Of a stretch of DNA of 64,000 nt, positions 26,286 through 35,545 are shown piece after piece. The notes below the pieces were generated by a model. It was not told where the DNA came from. It ran no database searches and saw only the letters and a list, made by a program, of their open reading frames with translations. A program made the translations under genes and the position numbers. The stretch covers positions 1-64,000 of the forward strand of contig NZ_WMIG01000010.1 in assembly GCF_009711205.1 (NCBI RefSeq), in the 5' to 3' direction. The DNA is from Paracoccus litorisediminis. GTDB taxonomy: Bacteria; Pseudomonadota; Alphaproteobacteria; Rhodobacterales; Rhodobacteraceae. Each line of letters begins with the position of its first letter. The first letter of the stretch is position 1.

Positions 26286-27824
26286 TTAGTGCTTCACTTC
26301 CTCGGCGGGCAGATGCTCGCTGCCGCCCAAGGCCCAGCGGGTCAGCGGCCGCGCGGCCAGGATCAGCAGCACACCCGGGATGACGCTGCCCCAGAACAGC
26401 CGATCGAACAGATGCGGCAGGCTGGTCGGGCTGGAAGTGTCCATGCCCGTCGCCAGCAGCCCCGCCATCAGGCTGCCCAGCGAGCTTGCGACGAACCAGA
26501 AGCCCATCATCTGGCTGGTGAAGCGCTGCGGCGCGAGACGCGAGAAGGTACTGAGGCCTACCGGGCTAAGCAGCAGTTCGGCGCAGGTATGGATCAGGAA
26601 GGTGCCGGTCAGGAACAGGAACGACACTTTCGCGCCACCCGCCGCCATCCGTGCCGCAGGCACCAGCAGCCAGAAGCCCAGACCCACAAGGATCAGCGCC
26701 AGCCCGAATTTCACAAAGACCGAGATCTCCCATTTCCGCTTCTGCGCGGTCAGCCAGAAGGCCGCGAACAGGGGCGTCAGCAGCACGATGAAGGCCGGGT
26801 TCAGGTTCTGGAACCACGAGGCCGGAACCTCGAAGCTGCCCAGCTGACGATCGGTCAGATCGGCGGCAAAGATCGACAACGACGACCCGGCCTGCTCGAA
26901 GCGCGACCAGAAGACGGCGGCGGCCACGAACAGCACCGCCAGAACGATCATCCGGCGTTTCTCGGCGGGAGTCAGGTCACCGGCGAAATAGATGTTCAGG
27001 AAGAAGCCCACCGCCACGGTGACGATCAGCACACCCATCGCGCCTGCAATTCCGGTGGCGCTGGACAGGTCCAGCCAACCGGCCATCATCATGCCTCCGA
27101 TCACCAGCACCGCCGCGCCGCACAGGATCACGGTGGTCAGATGGTCGAAACGCGCCGTCCCGCTATCGGGATGGTGATGCGGCTGCGGAGCCCCGCCCAG
27201 ACCGCGCAACGAATTCTTGCCAGCATAGATGAAGTTCACCAGCCCCAGGGTCATGGCGATGGCAGCGGCGCCAAAGCCCCAGTGCCAGCCCCATTTCTCG
27301 CCCAGATAACCGGCGATGAAGCCGCCAAGGATCGCACCGATATTGATGCCCATGTAGAAGAACGAAAAGCCCGCATCGCGCCCGCCGATATCGTCCTTGT
27401 CGTAAAGCTCACCGACCATGCTGGAGATGTTGGGCTTGAGCAGCCCCGTGCCGATGGCGATGCAAGCCAGCCCGACCAGGAACAGACCCGCGCTTGAACC
27501 GGCAAACGCCAGCAAGATATGGCCGATGATGATGATCACCGCACCGACGGTGATCGCACGGCGCGAGCCCCAGAAGCGGTCGGCAATCCAGCCGCCCGGC
27601 AGGGCAAGGATATAGGCCGAGGCCGTATAGATGCCATAGATCGCCACCGCATCCGCGGTGGCAAGGCCAAGGCCGCCATTGGCGACGACATCGACCAGAT
27701 AAAGAACCAGGATGGCGCGCATCCCGTAATAGCTGAAGCGCTCCCACATCTCGACGAGGAAGAGCGAGGTCAGACCGGCGGGGTATTTTCCGAGTCGGGT
27801 CATGTTTACCTGCGACTTTTTCAT
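26286..27824 (-). CDS. POT-family proton-dependent oligopeptide transporter
   Basis: A 512-residue MFS-type peptide:H+ symporter with about 14 hydrophobic segments. Near the N-terminus is the POT signature WERFSYYGMRAILVLYL (helix 1 with the E-x-x-E-R/F-x-Y-Y-x-M pattern). The PTR2 signature region is FSFFYMGINIGAILGGFIAG. It imports di- and tripeptides. ATG 27824 is the longest start; ATG 27803 has a better-placed AGG and gives a start just before KYPAGLTSLF, so the true N-terminus may be seven residues shorter. No partner genes; convergent with yiaV. Confidence 0.92.
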   Translation of the reverse strand: MKKSQVNMTRLGKYPAGLTSLFLVEMWERFSYYGMRAILVLYLVDVVANGGLGLATADAVAIYGIYTASAYILALPGGWIADRFWGSRRAITVGAVIIIIGHILLAFAGSSAGLFLVGLACIAIGTGLLKPNISSMVGELYDKDDIGGRDAGFSFFYMGINIGAILGGFIAGYLGEKWGWHWGFGAAAIAMTLGLVNFIYAGKNSLRGLGGAPQPHHHPDSGTARFDHLTTVILCGAAVLVIGGMMMAGWLDLSSATGIAGAMGVLIVTVAVGFFLNIYFAGDLTPAEKRRMIVLAVLFVAAAVFWSRFEQAGSSLSIFAADLTDRQLGSFEVPASWFQNLNPAFIVLLTPLFAAFWLTAQKRKWEISVFVKFGLALILVGLGFWLLVPAARMAAGGAKVSFLFLTGTFLIHTCAELLLSPVGLSTFSRLAPQRFTSQMMGFWFVASSLGSLMAGLLATGMDTSSPTSLPHLFDRLFWGSVIPGVLLILAARPLTRWALGGSEHLPAEEVKH

Positions 27825-28216
27825 TCGCGGGACGGGTTACTCCAGCTTGCTCCGGGGGGAAATGGGCAGATGGACGTCCGACGCAGGGTATTTTGCACCT
27901 TTTGCTTGATTCAGTCCCTCGAATTCTGTCACTTCGCCTGATCGGCCTGTCATCCTGACTGCGCATAATCTCGCTGCAATGGACCGATTCCCGCGCTTTT
28001 CGGCCCGCGCCCCCTGATCGCACAGCCCATGCATTTGGCTTGATTTGTCAGCCATCGCCCCGCAGGATTCACCGCGAACCGAACCCGCGCCCGACAGGCT
28101 GCGACGATTTGTCGGCCCACAGGGGCCTCGCACAGCCTTCCTATATCTTGTGTTTTTTGCTCATCATACCCATATAGGTGGAAGTTTTCCGACAATTTCG
28201 CAGCCAGGACAGGCCC
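27825..28216. other. 392-bp divergent promoter region between the peptide transporter and nrdJ
   Basis: No protein-coding frame is supported here. It should carry the promoters of the two divergent genes. Visible are an AT-rich stretch at 28140-28175, with the NrdR-like box at 28138-28153. Cobalamin riboswitch motifs were looked for by eye and not recognised. Confidence 0.55.
28138..28153. promoter_or_regulatory. NrdR-box-like site upstream of nrdJ
   Basis: TTCCTATATCTTGTGT matches 12 of 16 positions of the NrdR consensus (acaCwATATaTwGtgt), with the ATAT and GTGT parts intact. It lies 64 bases before the nrdJ start codon. NrdR boxes normally occur in pairs; a clear second box was not found, which lowers confidence. 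Confidence 0.4.
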
Positions 28217-30490
28217 ATGAACCAGATCCATCCCATCGAGAACGATTCCGTCTTTGCGGCTCCGATCGCCGAGCAGATCTGGGACATGAAATACCGCCTG
28301 AAAGAGGCCTCGGGCGCACCACGCGACCTGTCGGTGCAGGACACATGGCGGCGCATCGCCCGCGATCTGGCCCGAGTCGAGGCCGACCCCGCCGCATGGG
28401 AGGACCGTTTCTACGCCGCGCTGGAAGGTTTCAAGTTCCTGCCCGCCGGTCGGATCATCGCTGGCGCAGGCACCGGCCGCGACGTGACGCTGTTCAACTG
28501 CTTCGTCATGGGCACCATCCCCGATAGCATGGCCGGTATCTTCGACATGCTGAAGGAAGCCGCGCTGACCATGCAGCAGGGCGGGGGCATCGGCTATGAC
28601 TTCTCGACGCTGCGGCCCAAGGGCGCGCCGGTCATGGGGGTGGCGGCGGATGCCTCGGGGCCGCTGACCTTCATGGATGTCTGGGATTCGATGTGCCGCA
28701 CGATTATGTCGGCCGGCTCGCGCCGCGGCGCGATGATGGCGACCATGCGCTGCGACCATCCCGATGTTGAGGAATTCATCACGGCCAAGCAGGACGCCAA
28801 GCGGCTGCGCATGTTCAACCTGTCGGTTCTGGTCACCGATCCGTTCATGGACGCGGTCAAGGCCGATGCCGACTGGCCGCTGGTCTTTGGCGGCAAGACC
28901 TTCCGCACCGTCAAGGCACGCGCGCTGTGGGACCGCATCATGCAGTCCACCTATGACTATGCCGAGCCGGGCGTGATCTTCATCGACCGCATCAACAAGG
29001 CCAACAACCTCGGCTATTGCGAAACCATCTCGGCCACCAATCCCTGTGGCGAACAGCCCCTGCCGCCCTATGGCGCCTGCCTGCTGGGCTCGGTCAACCT
29101 GGCGCGGCTGGTGACGCATCCGTTTACGGACAAGGCGGAACTGGATGCGCGCGGCTTGGACGAACTGGTCCGCACCGCCGTCCGCATGATGGACAATGTC
29201 GTCGATGCATCGAAATTCCCGCTGCCCCAACAGGAGGCCGAGGCCCATGCCAAGCGCCGCATCGGGCTGGGCGTCACCGGGCTGGCCGATGCATTGCTGA
29301 TGCTGGGCCTGCGCTACGGCGCTGACGATGCCGTCGCCCAGACCCGCGTCTGGATGAAGGCCATTGCGCGTTCGGCCTATCTGGCCTCGGTCGATCTGGC
29401 CCGCGAAAAAGGTGCCTTCCCGCTGTTCGATGCCAAGAAATATCTGAAATCCGGCTTCATGCAGAAGATGGACAAGGATGTGCGCGATGCCATTTCGCAG
29501 CATGGTATCCGCAATGCGCTGCTGACCTCGATCGCGCCGACCGGAACGATCTCGCTTTACGCGGGCAATGTGTCATCCGGGATCGAGCCGGTCTTTGCCT
29601 ATGCCTATACTCGCAAGGTGCTGCAAAAGGACGGCTCGCGGACCGAGGAAGAGGTCGTCGATTACGCCGTCCAGATGTGGCGCGACCTGCATGGCGATGC
29701 GCCCTTGCCGGATTACTTCGTCAACGCCCAGACGCTGGCACCCCGCGATCACGTCGCCATGCAGGCGGCGGCGCAGGAATGGGTGGACAGCTCGATCTCC
29801 AAGACCATCAACTGCCCGCAGGATATCGGCTTTCAGGAATTCAAGGATGTCTACATGGCGGCCTGGGATCTGGGCTGCAAAGGCTGCACCACCTATCGCC
29901 CGAATGACGTGACCGGCTCGGTCCTGTCCGTCGAGCCCGAGAAGAAGCCCGAACCCACACCGGCTCCGGTGCCCGCCCCCGCCGTCACCCCCCTGGCCCG
30001 CGCCGAGGTTCTGTCGGGCGAGACCTACAAGCTGAAATGGCCCGACAGCCAGCACGCCATCTATGTTACCGTCAACGACACCATCGACGAGGACGGCACC
30101 CGCCGCCCGTTCGAGGTCTTCATCAACTCCAAGAACATGGAGCATTTCGCCTGGACGGTCGCGCTGACCCGGATGATCTCGGCGGTGTTCCGGCGCGGCG
30201 GCGATGTGGGCTTCGTGGTTGAGGAACTGAAGGCCGTCTTCGACCCGCGCGGCGGATCGTGGATGAAGGGCAAATACGTGCCCTCCATCCTGGCCGCGAT
30301 CGGCAATATCCTCGAACAGCACATGATCGCGATCGGTTTCTTCACCGCGCCCGAAGCACCTGCGGCCGTCCCGGCCATCGCGACGGAACGACCCAAGGGT
30401 CAGGCCTGCCCCAGCTGCGGCGAATTCACCGTGATCCATGCCGATGGCTGCGAAAAATGCACCAGCTGCCTCTGGAGCCGCTGCGGCTGA
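28217..30490 (+). CDS. nrdJ: Adenosylcobalamin-dependent (class II) ribonucleotide reductase
   Basis: A 757-residue enzyme that reduces ribonucleotides to deoxyribonucleotides using B12, independent of oxygen. The first active-site cysteine is in LFNCFVMGTI, the thiyl-radical cysteine is C277 in SATNPCGEQPLPP, and the partner cysteine lies in GCKGCTTYRPND. A proline-rich linker (EPTPAPVPAPAVTP) leads to a C-terminal domain ending in a cysteine-rich tail (CPSCGEFT, CEKCTSCLWSRCG) that probably binds zinc or shuttles thiols. The start at 28217 follows AGGACAGG; 13 upstream in-frame codons are excluded because they overlap the promoter region. Monocistronic. Confidence 0.95.
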   Translation: MNQIHPIENDSVFAAPIAEQIWDMKYRLKEASGAPRDLSVQDTWRRIARDLARVEADPAAWEDRFYAALEGFKFLPAGRIIAGAGTGRDVTLFNCFVMGTIPDSMAGIFDMLKEAALTMQQGGGIGYDFSTLRPKGAPVMGVAADASGPLTFMDVWDSMCRTIMSAGSRRGAMMATMRCDHPDVEEFITAKQDAKRLRMFNLSVLVTDPFMDAVKADADWPLVFGGKTFRTVKARALWDRIMQSTYDYAEPGVIFIDRINKANNLGYCETISATNPCGEQPLPPYGACLLGSVNLARLVTHPFTDKAELDARGLDELVRTAVRMMDNVVDASKFPLPQQEAEAHAKRRIGLGVTGLADALLMLGLRYGADDAVAQTRVWMKAIARSAYLASVDLAREKGAFPLFDAKKYLKSGFMQKMDKDVRDAISQHGIRNALLTSIAPTGTISLYAGNVSSGIEPVFAYAYTRKVLQKDGSRTEEEVVDYAVQMWRDLHGDAPLPDYFVNAQTLAPRDHVAMQAAAQEWVDSSISKTINCPQDIGFQEFKDVYMAAWDLGCKGCTTYRPNDVTGSVLSVEPEKKPEPTPAPVPAPAVTPLARAEVLSGETYKLKWPDSQHAIYVTVNDTIDEDGTRRPFEVFINSKNMEHFAWTVALTRMISAVFRRGGDVGFVVEELKAVFDPRGGSWMKGKYVPSILAAIGNILEQHMIAIGFFTAPEAPAAVPAIATERPKGQACPSCGEFTVIHADGCEKCTSCLWSRCG

Positions 30491-30497
30491 AGCGACA

Positions 30498-30562
30498 CTC
30501 CCCGGTTTCTTTCTTGTAGAAATATCCCGGGGAGATCCCGAAGGGATCGGGGCAGAGCCCCC
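30498..30562. repeat. REP-like multi-hairpin element after nrdJ
   Basis: Three stems in a row. First, CTCCCCGG (30498-30505) with TCCCGGGGAG (to 30534), reinforced by inner TTTCT/AGAAA arms. Second, GATCCC-GAA-GGGATC (30534-30548). Third, GGGGC-AGA-GCCCC (30549-30561). The layout, with a TTTCTTGTAGAAATATCCCGGG core, resembles intergenic palindromes scattered in Rhodobacteraceae genomes (from memory). It lies between the convergent nrdJ and GMC dehydrogenase genes and may also terminate transcription. Confidence 0.55.
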
Positions 30563-30594
30563 TGCAAGGCTGGCCATCGGCGCGAACAGCGCCG

Positions 30595-32241
30595 TCAGGC
30601 CACCTTGCCCAAGACCCCACCAACCTGCCCGGCCATGGCGCGATCCTCGATCACCATCTGCGCCAGCTTCGCGCCGATCATCATCGCGGGCGCGTTGGTA
30701 TTGCCGGACACGATCTCGGGCATGATCGAGCAATCGGCGACGCGCAGCCCCTCGACCCCGCGCACCCGCAGCCGGGGATCGACCACGGCCCGATCATCCA
30801 CCCCCATCCGGCAGGTTCCGGTGGGGTGATAGATGGTGGTCGAATTTTCACGCGCCCAGGCCAATGTCTCGTCATAGCCCTGAACGCCGGGGGCAGGCCG
30901 GAACTCCTCGGAAATCGCCGCGCGCAATGGCTCGGTCCGGGCGATCTGACGGGCGATCTCGATGCCCGCGACCACGGTATCGCAATCGGTCCGGGTCGAC
31001 AGGTAATTCGGCTGGATCAGCGGCGCATCCCGCGCGTCGGGACTGCGCAATGTCACCGTGCCCCGGCTTTCAGGACGCAGCTGGCAGACCGATTGCGTGA
31101 AGGCCGAGAACGGATGCACCCCCTCACCGGGGCTGTCGGCGGACCAGGGCTGGATGTGGAACTGGATGTCGGGCGTGACAAGCTCGGGCCGGGTGCGCAG
31201 GAAACCAAAGACCAGACTTGCCGCCATGGTCATCGGCCCGGTGCGGAACAGCGCATATTCCAACCCGATCCGCGCCTTGTTGAACAGGCTGCGGACCTCA
31301 TCGTTCAGGGTCGCCTCGCGGCATTTGAAGACCAGCCGGGCCTGCAGATGGTCCTGCAGGTTGCGACCGACCTCGGGCGAATGGCGGGCCACGCGGATGC
31401 CCTGCGCAGTCAATTGTTCAGCGTCACCCACGCCCGACAGCATCAGCAATTGCGGAGAGCCGATGGCCCCGGCGCACAGGATCACTTCGCGCGCGGCGCG
31501 GATCACGTCGCGGCTGCCGTCAGGGCGGATGATCTCGACGCCCGTGGCGCGGCCTTCTTCGATCATCACGCGCAGCACCTGCGCATGGGTCTCGATGCGC
31601 AGGTTTGCGCGGTCGCGAATCGGCGTCAGGAAGGCCTTGGCCGAGGAGCAGCGCCGCCCCTTGTCCACGGTCAGCTGGAAATGCCCCACCCCGTCCTGAA
31701 CCGGGCCGTTGTAATCGGGATTATAGGGAATGCCCTGCGCTTTCGCGGCCTCGATCCACAATTCGCAGATGCGGCGACGCAGGCGCGGGTCAGATACCTG
31801 CAATGCGCCTTCGGACCCTCGCCCCTCGCCACTGCCGCGCTGGAACGTCTCCAACTCCTCGAAAAGCGGGCCGACCTCGGACCATGACCAGCCGCGATTG
31901 CCCATCTGCGCCCAATGGTCGTAATCCTGCCGCTGGCCGCGCACGTAAAGCAGCCCGTTCAGCGAGGACGAGCCCCCCAGCACCTTGCCGCGCGGCCAGT
32001 GGATGGCGCGTCCGGCAAGGCCGGGATCAGGCTCGGTCCGGTAGCACCAGTCGAATTCGGGATTGTGCATGGTACGGAAATAGCCGACCGGAATGTGTAT
32101 CCACGGGCTGGTGTCGCGGCCCCCGGCCTCAAGCAGGGTGACGCGGATGCCCGGATCGGCGCTCAGCCGGTTCGCCACCACGCATCCGGCGGAACCAGCG
32201 CCCACCACCACGTAATCGGAAATTTCCTGACCTACGGCCAT
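30595..32241 (-). CDS. GMC-family oxidoreductase (choline dehydrogenase-like)
   Basis: A 548-residue FAD enzyme. ADP-binding motif VVGAGSAGCVVANRLSAD (about residues 12-29), GMC signature 1 PRGKVLGGSSSLNGLLYVRG and signature 2 GAIGSPQLLMLSGVG. The active-site histidine lies in YHPTGTCRMG near the C-terminus. It oxidises an alcohol to the aldehyde with FAD. Similar to BetA, but no betaine aldehyde dehydrogenase or betI is adjacent, so the substrate may be another alcohol. It lies 62 bases downstream of an MHS transporter in the same direction, with a divergent IclR regulator. Confidence 0.9.
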   Translation of the reverse strand: MAVGQEISDYVVVGAGSAGCVVANRLSADPGIRVTLLEAGGRDTSPWIHIPVGYFRTMHNPEFDWCYRTEPDPGLAGRAIHWPRGKVLGGSSSLNGLLYVRGQRQDYDHWAQMGNRGWSWSEVGPLFEELETFQRGSGEGRGSEGALQVSDPRLRRRICELWIEAAKAQGIPYNPDYNGPVQDGVGHFQLTVDKGRRCSSAKAFLTPIRDRANLRIETHAQVLRVMIEEGRATGVEIIRPDGSRDVIRAAREVILCAGAIGSPQLLMLSGVGDAEQLTAQGIRVARHSPEVGRNLQDHLQARLVFKCREATLNDEVRSLFNKARIGLEYALFRTGPMTMAASLVFGFLRTRPELVTPDIQFHIQPWSADSPGEGVHPFSAFTQSVCQLRPESRGTVTLRSPDARDAPLIQPNYLSTRTDCDTVVAGIEIARQIARTEPLRAAISEEFRPAPGVQGYDETLAWARENSTTIYHPTGTCRMGVDDRAVVDPRLRVRGVEGLRVADCSIMPEIVSGNTNAPAMMIGAKLAQMVIEDRAMAGQVGGVLGKVA

Positions 32242-32267
32242 GTCTTATCCCTCACAGTGACAATGTG

Positions 32268-32293
32268 GCGGCGCCCCGGTGGCGGGACGCCGC
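32268..32293 (-). other. Intercistronic hairpin between MHS transporter and GMC gene
   Basis: Arms GCGGCGCCCCG and CGGGACGCCGC (one mismatch) with a four-base loop lie ten bases after the transporter stop. No U-run is present, so it is more likely a message-stabilising or partial-termination stem than a full terminator. Confidence 0.5.
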
Positions 32294-32303
32294 AGTGCCT
32301 TGG

Positions 32304-33614
32304 TTAGCCGCGCGCCTCACGCCGCCCGATCAGGATCGCGCAGATCATCGACACAAGACCGGCAAAGACCACATAGCAGCACAGCCAGAACGGATCGTTG
32401 TTGTTCGAGGCCATCAGCCATGTCGCGATCATCGGCGTGATCCCCGAGGCAAATATCCCCGAGAACTGATAGACGAAGGACACGCCGGTATAGCGCACGC
32501 TGGGATCGAACAGATCGGCGAACAGCGCCGCCTCGGGGCCGTAGCAAATCGGGTAGATGATGCCAAAGGGCAGCACGATCCCCAGAACGATCAGCACCGG
32601 ATTGCCCGAGGTCATCAGCGCGAATGCCGGGAACACGCTGAGACACAGCAAAAGCGCGCCCATCGCATAGGTCTGCGGTCGCCCGACCCGGTCGGAAAGC
32701 CGGCCAAAGAACGGGATGCAGAACACCATCACCACCGCCGCCGCGCAGACCGTCCACAGCGCGAAACTGCGCTCGAGTCCGACATACTTGGTCAGGTAGA
32801 CGATCGAGAACACCGCGAAGATGTTGAAGAACACGCCGTCGATATAGCGCGCGCCCATGCCCAGTGCGACATTGGCCGGGTAGCGCTTGATCATGTCGGT
32901 AAAGGGCAGGCCCTGATCGCGGCCCCGCGATTCCGCCTTGGCCTTCTCGAATTCCGGGCTTTCACCGATATTGCTGCGGATCCAGGTTCCCAGACCGACA
33001 AGGATGATCGAGGCGACAAAGGCCGAGCGCCAGCCCCAGGCCAGGAAGGCCTCTTCCGGCAGCATGGTCAGCAGCGCCATCACCCCGGACGCCATGAACA
33101 GGCCCAGAGACAGGCCGATCTGCGGGATCGAGGCATAGAAGCCGCGCTTTTCCTTGGGCGCGAATTCATAGGCCATCAGCACTGCCCCGCCCCATTCGCC
33201 ACCGATGCCGATGCCCTGCAGGATACGCAGAAACAGCAGGATGATCGGCGCGGCGATGCCGATGCTTTCATAGGTCGGCAAAAACCCGATGGCGACCGTT
33301 GCACCGCCCATCAGCAGCAGGGTGATGACCAGCATCGTCTTGCGTCCGATGCGGTCGCCGAAATGGCCAAAGACCAGCCCGCCCAGCGGACGGGCGACAA
33401 AGCCCATCGCGAAGGTGGCATAGGCCAGCAGGATCGAGACGGTTTCGTTGTCCGTGGGAAAGAACAGCTTGTTGAACACGATCCCGGCAACGACGCCGTA
33501 AAGAAAGAAATCATACCATTCGATGGTCGAGCCCACGAGGCTGGCGAACACGACCTTTCTGACATTGTTCTCATGTTTGGCAGTGCCATAGGCACCGATG
33601 CTCAGATCCGACAT
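32304..33614 (-). CDS. MFS transporter, metabolite:H+ symporter family
   Basis: A 436-residue, 12-helix transporter. Near the N-terminus VGSTIEWYDFFLYG is the typical start of the MHS (ProP/ShiA/KgtP) group. The loop 2-3 motif reads RPLGGLVFGHFGDRIGRK, and GGEWGGAVLMAYE marks helix 5. It imports an organic acid, betaine or similar solute with protons. ATG 33614 is chosen for GGGAGG ten bases upstream; the frame stays open to 33734 but would run through the operator. It forms an operon with the GMC dehydrogenase, whose substrate it may bring in. Confidence 0.9.
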   Translation of the reverse strand: MSDLSIGAYGTAKHENNVRKVVFASLVGSTIEWYDFFLYGVVAGIVFNKLFFPTDNETVSILLAYATFAMGFVARPLGGLVFGHFGDRIGRKTMLVITLLLMGGATVAIGFLPTYESIGIAAPIILLFLRILQGIGIGGEWGGAVLMAYEFAPKEKRGFYASIPQIGLSLGLFMASGVMALLTMLPEEAFLAWGWRSAFVASIILVGLGTWIRSNIGESPEFEKAKAESRGRDQGLPFTDMIKRYPANVALGMGARYIDGVFFNIFAVFSIVYLTKYVGLERSFALWTVCAAAVVMVFCIPFFGRLSDRVGRPQTYAMGALLLCLSVFPAFALMTSGNPVLIVLGIVLPFGIIYPICYGPEAALFADLFDPSVRYTGVSFVYQFSGIFASGITPMIATWLMASNNNDPFWLCCYVVFAGLVSMICAILIGRREARG

Positions 33615-33726
33615 TCCGCCCTCCCGTGCGTTGTTCGTCGTCTGCAATCTGTTCGGAACCGGCACGCTCCTCCCATGCCGGTGATCGGATGCTGCCCGAG
33701 CCATCGGCATTGAGTCAAAGTAATTT

Positions 33727-33743
33727 TGAGACAATGAGTCTCA
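33727..33743. promoter_or_regulatory. Candidate IclR operator
   Basis: TGAGACAATGAGTCTCA is a perfect inverted repeat with 6-bp arms and a 5-bp centre. It lies between the divergent MHS transporter gene (start 33614) and the IclR-type gene (start 33826), where the regulator could control both. Confidence 0.6.
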
Positions 33744-33825
33744 TTTATGACAGAACGCATATCCGTTCCGCGGTTGGACAGCGCCCCGCCCCGCGCTAGA
33801 CTGGCGCCCCGGACAGGAAAGCACG

Positions 33826-34596
33826 ATGCCGATGGACCAAAGCCCCGACTCCATTTCCAGCGCACCCAGCCTGCGCAACTTGCAGATCCTGCAGGTGATC
33901 GCACTTGAGGCGCGGCCGATGACGCCGACCGAGGTCAACGCCGTCCTTGGCCTGCCCAAGCCCACCATCCACCGGCTGGTCGCCAATCTGGAACAGGAGG
34001 GCTATCTCTCGCGGCATCTGGACGGGCGCAGCTATCTGCCGGGCCCGAAACTGCGCGAGATGATGCTGGGCGTGATGCGCGCCGGTCATCACCACCTGCC
34101 CCGGCGCGAGGTGCTGATGCGGCTGAACGAATCCGTGGGCGAGACCTGCAACCTGTCGATCCCCGACGGCGATGCGATGATCTATGTCGACCGGGTGGAA
34201 ACCCATTGGCCGCTACGGATCGCGCTGAAGGTCGGCTCGCGCGTGCCGCTGCACGCGACCTCGGCGGGCAAGGCGGCGCTGACCCAGATGGGCGCGGCAG
34301 AGTTCGAGCGCTTCCTGTCCAAGGCGCGGCTGCATGCCCATACCGAACGCACCATCACCGACCCCGCCGCCTTGCGCAGCGAAATTGCCGCGATCCGCAC
34401 GCGCGGCTACTCCACCGATAGCGAGGAATTCGTGCCCGGCATGATCGCGGTCGCCGTGCCGGTTCTGGACCGCGCCGGTTTGTTCTGCGCGACGCTGTCC
34501 TTCCACGCCCCCGTGCAGCGCCTGTCACTTGAGGACGGGCTGAAACACCTGCCCGCCTTGCGTCAGGCCGCGAGCGAGTTGACCGGTCTGACCTGA
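33826..34596 (+). CDS. IclR-family transcriptional regulator
   Basis: A 256-residue regulator. The N-terminal winged helix (about residues 12-70) has MTPTEVNAVLGLPKPTIHRL, then VANLEQEGYL. The C-terminal effector domain shows the IclR pattern LNESVGETCNLSIPDGDAMI, then RVPLHATSAGKAAL and GYSTDSEEFVPGMIAVAVPV. It is divergent from the MHS transporter and GMC dehydrogenase genes and is their likely local regulator. AGGAAAG precedes the ATG. Effector unknown. Confidence 0.92.
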   Translation: MPMDQSPDSISSAPSLRNLQILQVIALEARPMTPTEVNAVLGLPKPTIHRLVANLEQEGYLSRHLDGRSYLPGPKLREMMLGVMRAGHHHLPRREVLMRLNESVGETCNLSIPDGDAMIYVDRVETHWPLRIALKVGSRVPLHATSAGKAALTQMGAAEFERFLSKARLHAHTERTITDPAALRSEIAAIRTRGYSTDSEEFVPGMIAVAVPVLDRAGLFCATLSFHAPVQRLSLEDGLKHLPALRQAASELTGLT

Positions 34597-34870
34597 GCTA
34601 TCACATCTGCTATTTGTAGCGCGCGTCGAGACATCAACATCTGGATGGTAAGAAAGAAGGTTATATATTACGACTAATCCGTTGAAATATTGAAAAATAT
34701 ATCGATACTCTACTTTCCAGCATCGCAGCTACCCTGCGTACTGCACACGGAAGGGTAAAATCAGATACAAAGCGCATTGCGCCGCCCTATCGCCCCCCGG
34801 ATCTTGTATCTTGGCCCAGATTTCGCCAAAGTCTTTGGCCTGAAATTCCTTGGAAGGACCACGCCAGATC

Positions 34871-35545
34871 ATGCGCATGCGCGACACGTTCATCAAGCCG
34901 ATGCATCCGGAGGGTCGTCGTTTCGTCGCGATCTTTGCAGCCATCACCCTCGCGCTGTTCTTGCTGTGGGAGCCTTTGGGCTGGATCGGGGTCGGCCTGA
35001 CAGTCTGGTGCTACTACTTCTTTCGCGACCCCGAGCGTGTCACCCCCAACCGCCCCGGACTGGTGATCAGCCCGGCTGACGGCATCGTCTCGCTGATCGA
35101 ACCCGCAGTTCCGCCGAAGGAACTGGGCATGGCCGACGCGCCTCTGACCCGCGTCAGCGTCTTCATGAGCGTGTTCAACTGCCATGTGAACCGCGCCCCG
35201 GTCGCGGGCCGGGTATCCGCCGTCGCCTACCGCCCGGGCAAGTTCTTCAACGCCTCGCTTGACAAGGCCAGCGTCGACAACGAACGCAACAGCCTGTGCA
35301 TCGAGATGGAGGACGGCCGCCAATTGGCCGTGGTCCAGATCGCCGGTCTGGTGGCGCGGCGCATCGTCTGCTTCGTCAAGCCGGGCGATGCGGTGACGCG
35401 CGGCGGACGCTTCGGCCTGATCCGTTTCGGCTCGCGCCTTGATGTCTATCTGCCGCCGGGCGTTGAGCCTCTGGTCAGCATCGGCCAGACCATGGTGGCC
35501 GGGGAAAGCATCATCGCCGACCTCACCTCGACCCGGACCGAGTGA
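34871..35545 (+). CDS. psd: Phosphatidylserine decarboxylase proenzyme
   Basis: A 224-residue membrane-associated proenzyme of the short, archaeal-like class. It converts phosphatidylserine to phosphatidylethanolamine. Cleavage before Ser188 in [11 protein letters not shown] would give the pyruvoyl group. One or two hydrophobic segments at about residues 18-50 anchor it. The start is uncertain: ATG 34871 (or 34877) has AAGGA somewhat far upstream, and a TTG at 34850 is possible. The upstream 270 bp hold an AT-rich patch (34650-34715), probably the promoter. The TGA overlaps the pssA start (TGATG). Confidence 0.92.
   Translation: MRMRDTFIKPMHPEGRRFVAIFAAITLALFLLWEPLGWIGVGLTVWCYYFFRDPERVTPNRPGLVISPADGIVSLIEPAVPPKELGMADAPLTRVSVFMSVFNCHVNRAPVAGRVSAVAYRPGKFFNASLDKASVDNERNSLCIEMEDGRQLAVVQIAGLVARRIVCFVKPGDAVTRGGRFGLIRFGSRLDVYLPPGVEPLVSIGQTMVAGESIIADLTSTRTE

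Noticed and set aside
28155-28185. Second NrdR box
   Set aside because: The CATATAGG string matches only about 6 of 16 consensus positions and the spacing is wrong.
34597-34870. Small gene or RNA in the gap before psd
   Set aside because: No frame with a start, ribosome binding site and protein-like composition, and no strong hairpin was seen.
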